The position numbers were made by a program, and so were the translations under genes. A stretch of 64,000 nt of DNA from Streptomyces sp. NBC_01197. GTDB taxonomy: Bacteria > Actinomycetota > Actinomycetes > Streptomycetales > Streptomycetaceae. Where the stretch lies: positions 5,075,001-5,139,000 of the forward strand of contig NZ_CP108569.1 in assembly GCF_036010505.1 (NCBI RefSeq), read 5' to 3'. The notes beneath the pieces were generated by a model. That model made no database searches. It was not told where the DNA came from and saw only the letters and a list, made by a program, of their open reading frames with translations. Of the stretch, positions 8,339 through 16,661 are shown in pieces (the stretch's first letter is position 1; each line of letters opens with the position of its first letter).

Positions 8339-9481
8339 ATGCCCGATCCCGGGCCTTCACTTCTGCAGCCGAGCGCTGCTCTGCAACGGATCCTGTGCGG
8401 CCCCAGCGGTCTGGGCACGTCGGGACTGCACCTGGGACGGCGCGCGGAACCTCCGGCTCCTGCCGAGCCGGAGGCCGGGCCCGAGGCCGATCCTCCGGTG
8501 GAGGGCACACCGGTCCCGGGTCTCTACCACCATCCGGTGGCGCCCCCCGACCCGGCTCGGGTGGAGGAGGTCAGCCGGCGGATCAAGGTGTGGGCGGTGG
8601 ACGAGGTCCAGGCGTACCCCCCGGAGTGGGAGGACCAGTTCGACGGCTTCTCCGTCGGCCGCTACATGGTCGCCTGCCACCCGGACGCGCCCACCGTCGA
8701 CCATCTGATGGTCGCCACCCGGCTGATGGTCGCCGAGAACGCGCTCGACGACTGCTACTGCGAGGACCACGGCGGGTCACCCGTCGGACTCGGCAGCCGA
8801 CTCCTGCTGGCCCACACGGCTCTGGACCCCCTGCACACGACGCCGGAGTACGCGCCGGAGTGGGCGGAGTCGCTCCAGTCGGACGCGCCCCGGCGCGCCT
8901 ACCGCTCCGCGATGGAGTACTTCAACCAGCAGGCCACCCCCTCGCAGACCGACCGGTACCGGCACGACATGGCCCGGCTGCACCTGGGTTACCTGGCCGA
9001 GGCCGCGTGGGCCCAGGCGGACCACGTACCCGAGGTGTGGGAGTACCTGGCGATGCGCCAGTTCAACAACTTCCGCCCCTGCCCCACCATCACCGACACC
9101 GTCGGCGGCTACGAACTCCCCGCCGACCTGCACGCCCAGCCGGCCATGCAGCGGGTCATCGCACTCGCGGGCAACGCCACCACCATCGTCAACGACCTGT
9201 ACTCGTACACCAAGGAGCTCAACGGCCCCGGCAGACACCTGAATCTGCCCGTGGTGATCGCCGACCGGGAGGGCGTCTCCGACCGGGACGCCTATCTGAA
9301 GGCGGTCGAGGTCCACAACGACCTCATGCACGGCTTCGAAAGCGAAGCCGCCGCGCTGGCAGCCGAGTGCCCCGTCCCGAGCGTGCTGCGTTTCCTCAGG
9401 GGAGTGGCCGCGTGGGTCGACGGCAATCACTACTGGCACCAGACCAACACCTACCGATACAGCCTGCCCGATTTCTGGTAA
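8339..9481 (+). CDS. 2-methylisoborneol synthase (class I terpene cyclase)
   Basis: This 380-residue cyclase converts 2-methylgeranyl diphosphate to the earthy odorant 2-methylisoborneol. Both magnesium-binding motifs are present: DDCYCED at residues 137-143 and NDLYSYTKE at 285-293, the former typical of 2-MIB synthases. Residues 1 to about 65 are rich in Pro, Ala, Glu and Gly and look disordered; in family 2B systems such a tail directs the enzyme into the encapsulin. The ATG at 8339 has AAGGAG upstream at 8327-8332. The gene lies between the shell gene and the methyltransferase that makes its substrate. Confidence 0.95.
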   Translation: MPDPGPSLLQPSAALQRILCGPSGLGTSGLHLGRRAEPPAPAEPEAGPEADPPVEGTPVPGLYHHPVAPPDPARVEEVSRRIKVWAVDEVQAYPPEWEDQFDGFSVGRYMVACHPDAPTVDHLMVATRLMVAENALDDCYCEDHGGSPVGLGSRLLLAHTALDPLHTTPEYAPEWAESLQSDAPRRAYRSAMEYFNQQATPSQTDRYRHDMARLHLGYLAEAAWAQADHVPEVWEYLAMRQFNNFRPCPTITDTVGGYELPADLHAQPAMQRVIALAGNATTIVNDLYSYTKELNGPGRHLNLPVVIADREGVSDRDAYLKAVEVHNDLMHGFESEAAALAAECPVPSVLRFLRGVAAWVDGNHYWHQTNTYRYSLPDFW

Positions 9482-9496
9482 GGAGCGGACTTCACC

Positions 9497-10375
9497 ATGA
9501 CCAGCACCGAGCTCACCACTGACGCCTCCGTTTTCATCCCGGCCCCGGCGTCGCCGTACCAGGGTGACATCGCCCGATACTGGGACCGTGAGGCCAGGCC
9601 AGTGAACCTGCGTCTCGGCGACGTCGACGGGCTCTACCACCACCACTACGGCATCGGCGACGTCGACCACGCCGCCCTCGGGGACGCTCGCGACGGCGAG
9701 TACGAGAAGAGGCTCATCGCCGAGTTGCACCGCCTGGAGTCGGCGCAGGCCGAAGTCCTCCTGGACCACCTCGGCTCCATCGGGCGTGACGACATGCTGA
9801 TGGACGCCGGCTGTGGCCGGGGCGGTTCGATGGTGATGGCGCACCAGCGGTTCGGATGCAAGGTCGAGGGCGTCACGCTGTCGGCCAAGCAGGCCGAGTT
9901 CGGCAACCGGCGCGCACACGAACTCGGCATCGACGACCACGTCCGCGCCCGGGTGTGCAACATGCTCGACACGCCCTTCGAGACGGGCCGGGCCGCGGGC
10001 TCGTGGAACAACGAGTCGAGTATGTACGTCGACCTGGACGACCTCATGGCCGAGCACTCCCGGGTCCTCGGGGTCGGCGGCCGTTATGTGACCATCACCG
10101 GCTGCTGGAACCCGCGTTACGGCCAGCCCTCGAAGTGGGTCTCGCAGATCAATGCGCACTTCGAGTGCAACATCCACTCCCGCCGGGAGTACCTGAAGTC
10201 CATGGCCGACAACCGTCTCGTACCGCAGACCATCATCGACCTGACCGCGGCGACGCTGCCCTACTGGGAGCTGCGGGCCACGTCCTCGCTGGTCACAGGC
10301 ATTGAAGAGGCGTTCATCAACTCGTACAAGGACGGCTCGTTCCAGTACCTCCTGATCGCGGCCGACCGCGTCTGA
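9497..10375 (+). CDS. Geranyl diphosphate 2-C-methyltransferase
   Basis: This 292-residue SAM-dependent methyltransferase has motif I DAGCGRGG at residues 103-110, with the SMT/cyclopropane-synthase-like layout. It methylates C2 of geranyl diphosphate to give 2-methyl-GPP, the precursor used by the adjacent cyclase. Its ribosome site (AAGGAG) overlaps the cyclase stop, so the two are co-translated. The conserved stretch NNESSMYVDL follows the SAM domain core. It completes the encapsulin-cyclase-methyltransferase cassette and faces the ribose operon across a hairpin. Confidence 0.94.
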   Translation: MTSTELTTDASVFIPAPASPYQGDIARYWDREARPVNLRLGDVDGLYHHHYGIGDVDHAALGDARDGEYEKRLIAELHRLESAQAEVLLDHLGSIGRDDMLMDAGCGRGGSMVMAHQRFGCKVEGVTLSAKQAEFGNRRAHELGIDDHVRARVCNMLDTPFETGRAAGSWNNESSMYVDLDDLMAEHSRVLGVGGRYVTITGCWNPRYGQPSKWVSQINAHFECNIHSRREYLKSMADNRLVPQTIIDLTAATLPYWELRATSSLVTGIEEAFINSYKDGSFQYLLIAADRV

Positions 10376-10397
10376 CCGGGCCGCCGCGGGAATGCGG

Positions 10398-10428
10398 AGG
10401 GGACCCGGTCCAGTGGTCCGGGCCCCCT
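10398..10428. terminator. Hairpin terminator between convergent 2-MIB and ribose operons
   Basis: AGGGG-a-CCCGG (from 10398) can pair with CCGGG-c-CCCCT (to 10428) around a 9-base loop, with one internal mismatch. It lies between the methyltransferase stop and the convergent rbsD stop, so it could end transcription from both sides. Confidence 0.55.
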
Positions 10429-10472
10429 CGGCACGTCGTGGCCGGGTCATCCCCCCCAGTCGGCCGTCCCGT

Positions 10473-10862
10473 TCAGAAGAAGACCCCGCACCGCAGCAGC
10501 ACATTCGCGTACGGGCGTGCCTCTCCGGTGCGGACCACCAGGCGGGTGGCAGCCGACAGGTCCTTGAGGTCGTCGTGCGGGACCAGCCGCAGGTCCGGGA
10601 AGCGGGCGTCCAACAGTTCCGCTGTCGCCGGGTTCGCCTCCCGTACCTCGCGGGCGGCCGTCGCGCCCTCCACGACCAGTTCCGCGAGCAGCCCGTCGAG
10701 CACCTCCGCGAATGACGGGGTCCCGGCCCGGAACGCCAGATCGACCAGGCGGGGCCCGTCCGGGACCGGCATCCCCACATCGCAGATCAGCACACCGTCG
10801 CCGTGGCCCAACTCGGCCAGGGCGCCCGCGAGATGGCGGTTGAGGATTCCGGACTTCTTCAT
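10473..10862 (-). CDS. rbsD: D-ribose pyranase
   Basis: This 129-residue protein has the RbsD pattern: MKKSGILNRHLAGALAELGHGD at the N-terminus with the catalytic His, then LICDVGMPVP, and a C-terminal ANVLLRCGV. RbsD interconverts the pyranose and furanose forms of ribose so that ribokinase can act. Its ATG overlaps the rbsK stop (ATGA), making it the last gene of the ribose operon. Length is normal for the family. Confidence 0.95.
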   Translation of the reverse strand: MKKSGILNRHLAGALAELGHGDGVLICDVGMPVPDGPRLVDLAFRAGTPSFAEVLDGLLAELVVEGATAAREVREANPATAELLDARFPDLRLVPHDDLKDLSAATRLVVRTGEARPYANVLLRCGVFF

Positions 10863-11824
10863 TCCGCCCGTGCCTCTTCCTGTGCCTCGTCCTGTGCCTG
10901 GTCCTGTGCCTGGTCACGCGTCTCTTCCCGCACCTCGTGGGCGGTCGGGTAGGACTCCTGCGCGCCGGGCCTGGTGACGGCGGTCGCGCCCACCCGGGCG
11001 GCGAACGCGGCGGCCTGCGCCAGGTCCTCGCCCTGCCCCAGGCGCCAGGCCAGCGCCGCAGTGAAGGCATCGCCCGCACCGGTGGTGTCCACCGCGTCGA
11101 CCTTGAGGCTCGGTACGTGCGCGCTCGTCCCCTTACGGCCGTCGGCGACCAGCGCGCCCGCCGCGCCCAGGGTGATCACAACGGAGCGCGGCCCGAGCGC
11201 GAGCAGCGCCCGCGCCCACCCCTCGGGGGAGTCGCCCGCCGCGTCGCCCAGCACCGTCCTGGCCTCGTGCTCATTGACCACCAGCGGGTCGCAGGCCGCG
11301 AGGATCTCGTCGGGCAGCGGCTGCGGCGGAGACGGGTTCAGTACGAACCGGGTCCCGGCAGGCAGCGCCCGTACCAGCTCGGTGACCGTCTCCAGTGGGA
11401 TCTCCAGCTGCGTCGACACCACCCGGGCCGCCTCCAGCAGGCTGCCCGCCGCGCGGATGTCGGCCGGGGTGAGCCGGGCGTTGGCACCGGGGGATACCAC
11501 GATGCTGTTGTCGCCGGACGGGTCCACCGTGATCAGGGCGACACCGGTGGGCGCGCCGCCGACGAGGACGCCGGCGGTGTCGACGCCCGCCGCGCGCTGG
11601 GACTCCAGCAGCAGCCGTCCGTTGGCGTCGTCCCCGACCCGGGCCAGCAGGGCGCTGCGGGCACCGAGCCGGGCCGCGGCCACCGCCTGGTTGGCGCCCT
11701 TGCCGCCCGGGTGGATGACGAGGTCGGAGCCGAGCACGGTCTCGCCGGGCGTGGGGCGGCGTTCGACGCCGATCACCAGGTCGGCGTTGGCCGACCCTAC
11801 GACCAGCAGGTCGTAGTCGTACAT
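10859..11824 (-). CDS. rbsK: Ribokinase with a repetitive C-terminal tail
   Basis: This 321-residue PfkB-family kinase phosphorylates ribose to ribose-5-phosphate. GGKGANQAVAAARLG (residues 40-54) and the catalytic DTTGAGDAF (246-254, base D252) are intact. The normal ribokinase fold ends near residue 297. It is followed by a charged Gln/Asp/Glu/Ala-rich tail of about 24 residues encoded by 12-base tandem repeats at 10873-10920. The ATG at 11824 has AGGA upstream. It lies 66 bases after the fused transporter gene and overlaps rbsD. The tail probably does not affect catalysis (inference). Confidence 0.95.
   Translation of the reverse strand: MYDYDLLVVGSANADLVIGVERRPTPGETVLGSDLVIHPGGKGANQAVAAARLGARSALLARVGDDANGRLLLESQRAAGVDTAGVLVGGAPTGVALITVDPSGDNSIVVSPGANARLTPADIRAAGSLLEAARVVSTQLEIPLETVTELVRALPAGTRFVLNPSPPQPLPDEILAACDPLVVNEHEARTVLGDAAGDSPEGWARALLALGPRSVVITLGAAGALVADGRKGTSAHVPSLKVDAVDTTGAGDAFTAALAWRLGQGEDLAQAAAFAARVGATAVTRPGAQESYPTAHEVREETRDQAQDQAQDEAQEEARAE
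10873..10920. repeat. Four 12-base tandem repeats inside the end of rbsK
   Basis: Units of CCTSKTCCTGTG type occupy 10873-10884, 10885-10896, 10897-10908 and, more diverged, 10909-10920. Being multiples of three, they keep frame and encode an Ala/Gln/Asp/Glu-rich tail on ribokinase. Replication slippage is the likely origin. Confidence 0.85.
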
Positions 11825-11890
11825 ATCAGTCCTGCTTTCGGAGTGGGCGGTCTCTCGGAGGGCCGGTCTTCCGGCGGGGCCGGCGGGCCG

Positions 11891-13867
11891 TCAGGAGAAG
11901 TCGGCCGCGTTCTTCTCTGTGACGACCTTGACCGGCACCTTCACCATGCTGCTGACCTTCTTGCCGTGCGAGGCCCTGACCGCGTTCTGGACCGCCAGCT
12001 TGCCCAGCTCAGCGGGCTGCTGGGCGACCGTGGCGTACAGGGTGCCCGCCTTGACGGCCTTCAGCCCGTCGGGCGTTCCGTCGAAGCTGACCACCGGGAT
12101 CGACGTGCCCGCCTTGGAGCCGAGGGCCTTGATGGCGCCGAGGCCCATCTCGTCGTTCTCGGCGAAGACCCCGGTGAGCCCGTGGTTCGCCTGGAGCAGG
12201 TTGGTCATGACGTCCAGGCCCTTGGTGCGGTCGAAGTCCGCGGGCTGCCGGGCGACGATCTTGATCCCGGGGTACGCCTTCATGCCCTCTTCGAAGCCCT
12301 GGCCGCGCTCGCGGCTGGCCGAGGTGCCCGCAGTGCCCTGGAGGACGACGATCCGGCCCTTGCCGCCGAGCTTGGCCGCCAGGGTCTTCGCGGCGAGCTT
12401 GCCGCCCGCGATGTTGTCGGACGCGACGAGGGTCGCGGTGTCCGCCTTGTTGACGCCGCGGTCGGCCGCGACCACCGGGATGCCCGCCTTGTCGGCGGCG
12501 CGTACGGAGGGGGCCGCCGCATCCGAGTCCACCGGGTTGATGATCATGGCCTTGACGCCGGCACTGGTGAAGTTCTCGATCTGGTTGGCCTGCTGGGAGG
12601 CGTCGTTCTGCGCGTCGGTGACGGTCAGGTCGACGTTCTCGGCCTTGGCCTCCTGCTGGGCGCCCGCCTTCATCTGGACGAAGAACGGGTTGTTCATGGT
12701 GGAGAGGGAGAGCCCGACCTTGGTCCTGCCGCCCGACGACGAACCGGAGTTGAAGTACGTCACGGCGCCGATGACGGCCGCCACACAGACGACGGCGATG
12801 CCCGCCTGCGCCGCCTGCCTGCCCTTGCCGCCAGAACCGCCGGCCCCGGCACCCGCACCTGCCTGACCGGCACCGGCGCCCGCACCGGACCCGGCGCGGC
12901 GGCGCAGCGTGTCGAGCAGGACGGCGAGCGCGATGACCACGCCGATCACGACCTGCTGCCAGAACGCCGACACCGAGAGGAGGTTGAGGCCGTTGCGGAG
13001 CACGGCCAGGATCAGCGCGCCGATCAGGGTGCCGGACGCCTTGCCGACACCGCCCGCCAGGCTGGCCCCGCCGATGACGACGGCCGCGATGGCGTCCAGC
13101 TCGTACCCGTCGGCGGCCTGCGGCTGCGCGGAGGAGAGCCGCGACGCGAGGACGATGCCCGCGGCGGCGGCGAAGAGTCCGGAGAGCGCGTAGATGGCGA
13201 GCTTCTGCCGCTTGACCCGCAGTCCGGAGAGCCTGGCGGCCTCCTCGTTGCCGCCGATGGCGTACATGGAGCGGCCGATGTACGTACGGGCCAGGATCAG
13301 CGCCGTGATCAGCCCCATCGCGATCATCACGATGACCGGGACCGGGAGCCAGCCGCCGAGCGTGTCACCGAGCGAGGAGACCGAGCCGGGGAAGGCGATC
13401 GGGCTGCCCTGCGAGATGACCAGCGAGAGACCGCGGCCGATGGAGAGCATGGCCAGCGTCGCGATGAACGGCGGGAGTTTGCCGTACGAGATCAGTACGC
13501 CGTTGACCAGACCGCAGGCGATGCCGGTGGCGACGGCGAGGATGATCGTGATCCAGACCGGTATCCCCTCGGAGGTCGCCGTCCACGCCAGTACGGTCGC
13601 GGAGAGCGCGGCTACCGAGCCGACCGAGAGGTCGATGCCCGCCGAGACGATGACGAAGGTGACACCGAACGCGAGGATCGCGGTCACGGCGGCCTGTACA
13701 CCGACGTTGAGCAGGTTCTGGGTGGTCAGGAAGTCGCCGGAGAGCAGCGACATCGCCACCACCAGGACGACCAGGGCGCTGAGTGCGCCGTTGTCGAGCA
13801 GGATGCGGCGGACGACCGCAGAGGCGCCACTCGCGCCCGTATTGCTCTTGAGCGTGTCAGTGGTCAC
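11891..13867 (-). CDS. Fused ribose ABC permease and sugar-binding protein (RbsC-RbsB)
   Basis: This 658-residue protein joins two usually separate transporter parts. Residues 1 to about 322 are an RbsC-type permease with many membrane segments and the motifs SAGIDLSVGS and GRSMYAIGGNEEAARLSG. A Gly/Ala-rich linker (325-350) leads to one more membrane helix (353-371). Residues from about 381 form an RbsB-like periplasmic binding domain (VGLSLSTMNNPFF, VVAADRGVN, VVSFDGTPDG). The extra helix would place the binding domain outside the membrane, tethered to the channel. No internal stop or frameshift is seen. The GTG start overlaps rbsA by 11 bases. It imports ribose together with RbsA. Confidence 0.92.
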   Translation of the reverse strand: MTTDTLKSNTGASGASAVVRRILLDNGALSALVVLVVAMSLLSGDFLTTQNLLNVGVQAAVTAILAFGVTFVIVSAGIDLSVGSVAALSATVLAWTATSEGIPVWITIILAVATGIACGLVNGVLISYGKLPPFIATLAMLSIGRGLSLVISQGSPIAFPGSVSSLGDTLGGWLPVPVIVMIAMGLITALILARTYIGRSMYAIGGNEEAARLSGLRVKRQKLAIYALSGLFAAAAGIVLASRLSSAQPQAADGYELDAIAAVVIGGASLAGGVGKASGTLIGALILAVLRNGLNLLSVSAFWQQVVIGVVIALAVLLDTLRRRAGSGAGAGAGQAGAGAGAGGSGGKGRQAAQAGIAVVCVAAVIGAVTYFNSGSSSGGRTKVGLSLSTMNNPFFVQMKAGAQQEAKAENVDLTVTDAQNDASQQANQIENFTSAGVKAMIINPVDSDAAAPSVRAADKAGIPVVAADRGVNKADTATLVASDNIAGGKLAAKTLAAKLGGKGRIVVLQGTAGTSASRERGQGFEEGMKAYPGIKIVARQPADFDRTKGLDVMTNLLQANHGLTGVFAENDEMGLGAIKALGSKAGTSIPVVSFDGTPDGLKAVKAGTLYATVAQQPAELGKLAVQNAVRASHGKKVSSMVKVPVKVVTEKNAADFS

Positions 13868-15425
13868 GGGAACCCTCTGCTTCCTTCACTTCGTTGTGGG
13901 AGGTGGCCGCGCTGACGGCGAGTGCCATCACCGCGTCCTGGGTCGCTTCGTGCGCGGGGAGTTCACCGGCGATCCGGCCCTGCGCCATCACCAGCACCCG
14001 GTCGCTCATACCGAGCACCTCGGGCAGATCGCTGGAGATCATCAGGACCGCGTGGCCGGACGCCGTCAGCTCGTTGATGAGCTGGTAGATCTCGACCTTG
14101 GCGCCGACGTCGATACCGCGCGTCGGCTCGTCCAGGATCAGGATCTTCGTGTCGGCGAGCAGCCACTTGCCGATGACGACCTTCTGCTGGTTGCCGCCGG
14201 ACAGTGTGCGTACGTGCTGGCCGAGCCCGGCCATCCGTACGCCGAGCTGTCCGGCGACCCGGGCTGCGGCGGCCTGCTGGCCCTTGATGTCGACGAGGCC
14301 CGCGCGGGTGGCCGAGCGCAGCGTGACCAGGCCGAGGTTCTCCTCGACCGAGGCGTCGAGCAGCAGGCCCTGGCCCTTGCGGTCCTCGGGGACCAGGCCG
14401 ATCCCGGCGCCCATCGCCGCGTTCACGTCGTGCCGGGGCAGCCGTCTGCCGATGACGTCGACGGTGCCCCTGTCGTACGGGTCGGCGCCGAACACCGCAC
14501 GGGCGACCTCGGTCCGGCCCGCCCCGACGAGTCCGGCGATGCCGACCACCTCACCGGCCCGCACCTCGAAGCTGACGTCGTGGAAGACGCCGTCCCGGCC
14601 CAGACCGCGTACGGAGAGCAGCGGGGCCGGGGCATCCCCGGCCGTGGGGTCCTCGGGGCGGGCGGCGGTTGGACGCTGCCGGGGGTACTGCTGCTCGATG
14701 CTGCGGCCCACCATCAGCCGGACCAGTTCGTCCTCGGGGGTGTCGGCGGGCACCTGGTCGATGCTGCGGCCGTCGCGGATCACCGTGACCCGGTCGCCGA
14801 GCGCGGCGATCTCTTCGAGGTGGTGGGTGATGAAGACGATGCCGACGCCGTCGTCGCGCAGCGCGCGGACGAGTCCGAACAACTTCTCCACCTCGCCGGA
14901 TGTGAGCACCGCGGTCGGTTCGTCCATGATCAGAACGCGCGCTTCCAGGCTCAGCGCCTTGGCGATCTCCACCATCTGGAGCCGGGCGATGCCCAGTTCA
15001 CGGACCTTGGTCCGGGGCGCGATGTCGAGGCCGACCCGGGCCAGCAGCCCGGCGGCGTCCTGCTCCATCCGGGCCCGGTCGATCATCCCGAAGCGGCGCG
15101 GCTGGCGGCCGAGGAAGATGTTCTCGGCGACCGTCAGATCGGGCACCAGGTTGAACTCCTGGTAGATCGTGGCGATCCCGAGGCGCTCGGCGTCCTGCGC
15201 GCCGTGGATACGGACCTCGCGGCCCTCGGCGAAGATCCTGCCGCTGTCGGGGCGGTAGGCACCGGAGAGCATCTTGATGAGGGTGCTCTTGCCCGCGCCG
15301 TTCTCGCCGAGCAGGACATGGACCTCGCCGCGGCGCAGGTCGAAGTCGACGCTGTCGAGCGCGACCACTCCGGGGAAGGTCTTGCGTATGCCTTCGATAC
15401 GCAGCAACTCTTCGGGGACGCTCAC
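13857..15425 (-). CDS. rbsA: Ribose ABC transporter ATP-binding protein
   Basis: This 522-residue protein contains two ABC cassettes in tandem, as in RbsA/MglA. The first has GENGAGKST and LIMDEPTAVL. The second has a degenerate Walker A, LSGGNQQKV and LILDEPTRGID. It powers sugar import through the fused permease downstream. The GTG at 15425 is chosen because GGAG sits 6 bases upstream and it overlaps the regulator's stop (GTGA), coupling the two genes. The longer open frame upstream lies inside the regulator gene. Confidence 0.94.
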   Translation of the reverse strand: MSVPEELLRIEGIRKTFPGVVALDSVDFDLRRGEVHVLLGENGAGKSTLIKMLSGAYRPDSGRIFAEGREVRIHGAQDAERLGIATIYQEFNLVPDLTVAENIFLGRQPRRFGMIDRARMEQDAAGLLARVGLDIAPRTKVRELGIARLQMVEIAKALSLEARVLIMDEPTAVLTSGEVEKLFGLVRALRDDGVGIVFITHHLEEIAALGDRVTVIRDGRSIDQVPADTPEDELVRLMVGRSIEQQYPRQRPTAARPEDPTAGDAPAPLLSVRGLGRDGVFHDVSFEVRAGEVVGIAGLVGAGRTEVARAVFGADPYDRGTVDVIGRRLPRHDVNAAMGAGIGLVPEDRKGQGLLLDASVEENLGLVTLRSATRAGLVDIKGQQAAAARVAGQLGVRMAGLGQHVRTLSGGNQQKVVIGKWLLADTKILILDEPTRGIDVGAKVEIYQLINELTASGHAVLMISSDLPEVLGMSDRVLVMAQGRIAGELPAHEATQDAVMALAVSAATSHNEVKEAEGSRDH

Positions 15426-16474
15426 CGGTTGCTCCTGTTCGGCGTGGGGGCGGGGGACGTGGGGGGCGGGGAAGCGGGCGGCGGTGGCTCGCCGCACGAG
15501 CGGCGGACCACCAGCCGCGCGGGGAGAATCGCGGACTCCGGTTCGCGTCCCTCAAGCCGGTCGATCAGCGCGCGCACGGCGGCCCGGCCGAGTTCGCCGG
15601 TCGGCTGGGCGATGGCGGTGATCGGGGGTTCGGTGTGCACGAACCACGGGATGTCGTCGAAGGCCGCCAGCGCGATGTCCTGCGGGATGCGCAGGCCGTG
15701 GGCGCGGATCGCGTCCATCGCGCCGAGCGCCATCAGGTTGTCGGCGGCGAAGATCACGTCGGGGGGCTCGGCGAGCGCCAGCAGCCGGGTCGCCTCGCGG
15801 CGCCCGCTGCCGGCCTGGAAGTCGCCGTGCCCGATCCGGGCGTCCGGCAGCGGTAGTCCGTGCTCGCGCAGCGCCTCGCGGAAGGCGTCCACCCGTTCGC
15901 TGCCGGTGGTGGTCGTGGCCGGGCCCGCGATGATGGACAGCCGGCGGTGACCCAGCGCGTACAGGTGGGCGACCAGGTCGCGGACCGCGCCGCGCCCGTC
16001 GGCCCGTACGACGGGGACGTCCACGCCCGGGATCCAGCGGTCCACGAAGACCATCGGCACGCCGGCCCTGACCGCGTCGAGCATCAGCGGTGAGCCGCCA
16101 TCGGTGGGGCTGACCAGCAGGCCGTCTATCCGGCGGTCGACGAGGGTGCGGATGTGGTGGTCCTGGAGGGCGGGCTGCTCGTCGGCGTTGCCGATGATCA
16201 CGCTGTAGCCGTGCGCCCGCGCCTCGTCCTCGACGGAGCGGGCCAGCTCGGTGAAGTACGGGTTCAGCACATCGCTGATGACCAGGCCGAGGGTGCGGGT
16301 CTGCTGGGTGCGCAGCGACCTGGCGACCGCGTTCGGCCGGTAACCGAGGGCCTCCACGGCGGCCATCACCCGGGTGCGGGTGTCGGGCCTGACCGACGGA
16401 TGACCGTTGAGTACCCGGGACACCGTGGCGACGGAGACCTCCGCGCCGGCCGCGACGTCCTTGATGCTCGCCAT
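15422..16474 (-). CDS. LacI-family regulator of the ribose operon
   Basis: This 350-residue LacI-type regulator has an N-terminal HTH (IKDVAAGAEVSVATVSRVLNG) and a sugar-binding sensor domain with ALAAFDDIPW near its end. A Pro/Ser-rich tail of about 25 residues closes it. It is the first gene of the ribose operon and is coupled to rbsA, so it likely represses itself and the whole operon, being released by ribose (RbsR role, inferred). AAGGAGG lies about 9 bases before the ATG. Two identical 14-base near-palindromes lie 28-63 bases upstream and are the probable binding sites. Confidence 0.92.
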   Translation of the reverse strand: MASIKDVAAGAEVSVATVSRVLNGHPSVRPDTRTRVMAAVEALGYRPNAVARSLRTQQTRTLGLVISDVLNPYFTELARSVEDEARAHGYSVIIGNADEQPALQDHHIRTLVDRRIDGLLVSPTDGGSPLMLDAVRAGVPMVFVDRWIPGVDVPVVRADGRGAVRDLVAHLYALGHRRLSIIAGPATTTTGSERVDAFREALREHGLPLPDARIGHGDFQAGSGRREATRLLALAEPPDVIFAADNLMALGAMDAIRAHGLRIPQDIALAAFDDIPWFVHTEPPITAIAQPTGELGRAAVRALIDRLEGREPESAILPARLVVRRSCGEPPPPASPPPTSPAPTPNRSNR

Positions 16475-16501
16475 CGCTGGACCACCTCCTTGTGGGCCGC
16501 A

Positions 16502-16537
16502 TGGAATCGATTACACGGGAGATTGGAATCGATTACA
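16502..16537. promoter_or_regulatory. Twin LacI-type operators upstream of the ribose operon
   Basis: TGGAATCGATTACA occurs at 16502-16515 and again at 16524-16537. Each copy is a near-perfect palindrome around a central CG, as LacI-family sites are. The copies are 22 bases apart start to start, about two helical turns, so two dimers could bind the same DNA face. They sit 28 bases upstream of the regulator's start codon. Confidence 0.75.
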
Positions 16538-16661
16538 TGGGTGGCGGTCAAGAGGAGTCCCGCACTCCGTAATCCGATCGTGACGGTCGGGCCGGGGTGC
16601 CGCGGACGGCCGGACGGGCCTCCCGTACCGGGCTGTCGGACTCCGGCGGTAACGTCGTGCC

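Noticed and set aside
10937..13915. A 992-codon plus-strand open frame antisense to rbsK and the fused transporter
   Set aside because: The translation is Arg/Gly/Asp/Val-rich with no motif, while the opposite strand carries two complete recognised genes.
14221..14580. Degenerate second ATP-binding site of RbsA as a sign of decay
   Set aside because: A degenerate second Walker A is normal in RbsA/MglA-type proteins.
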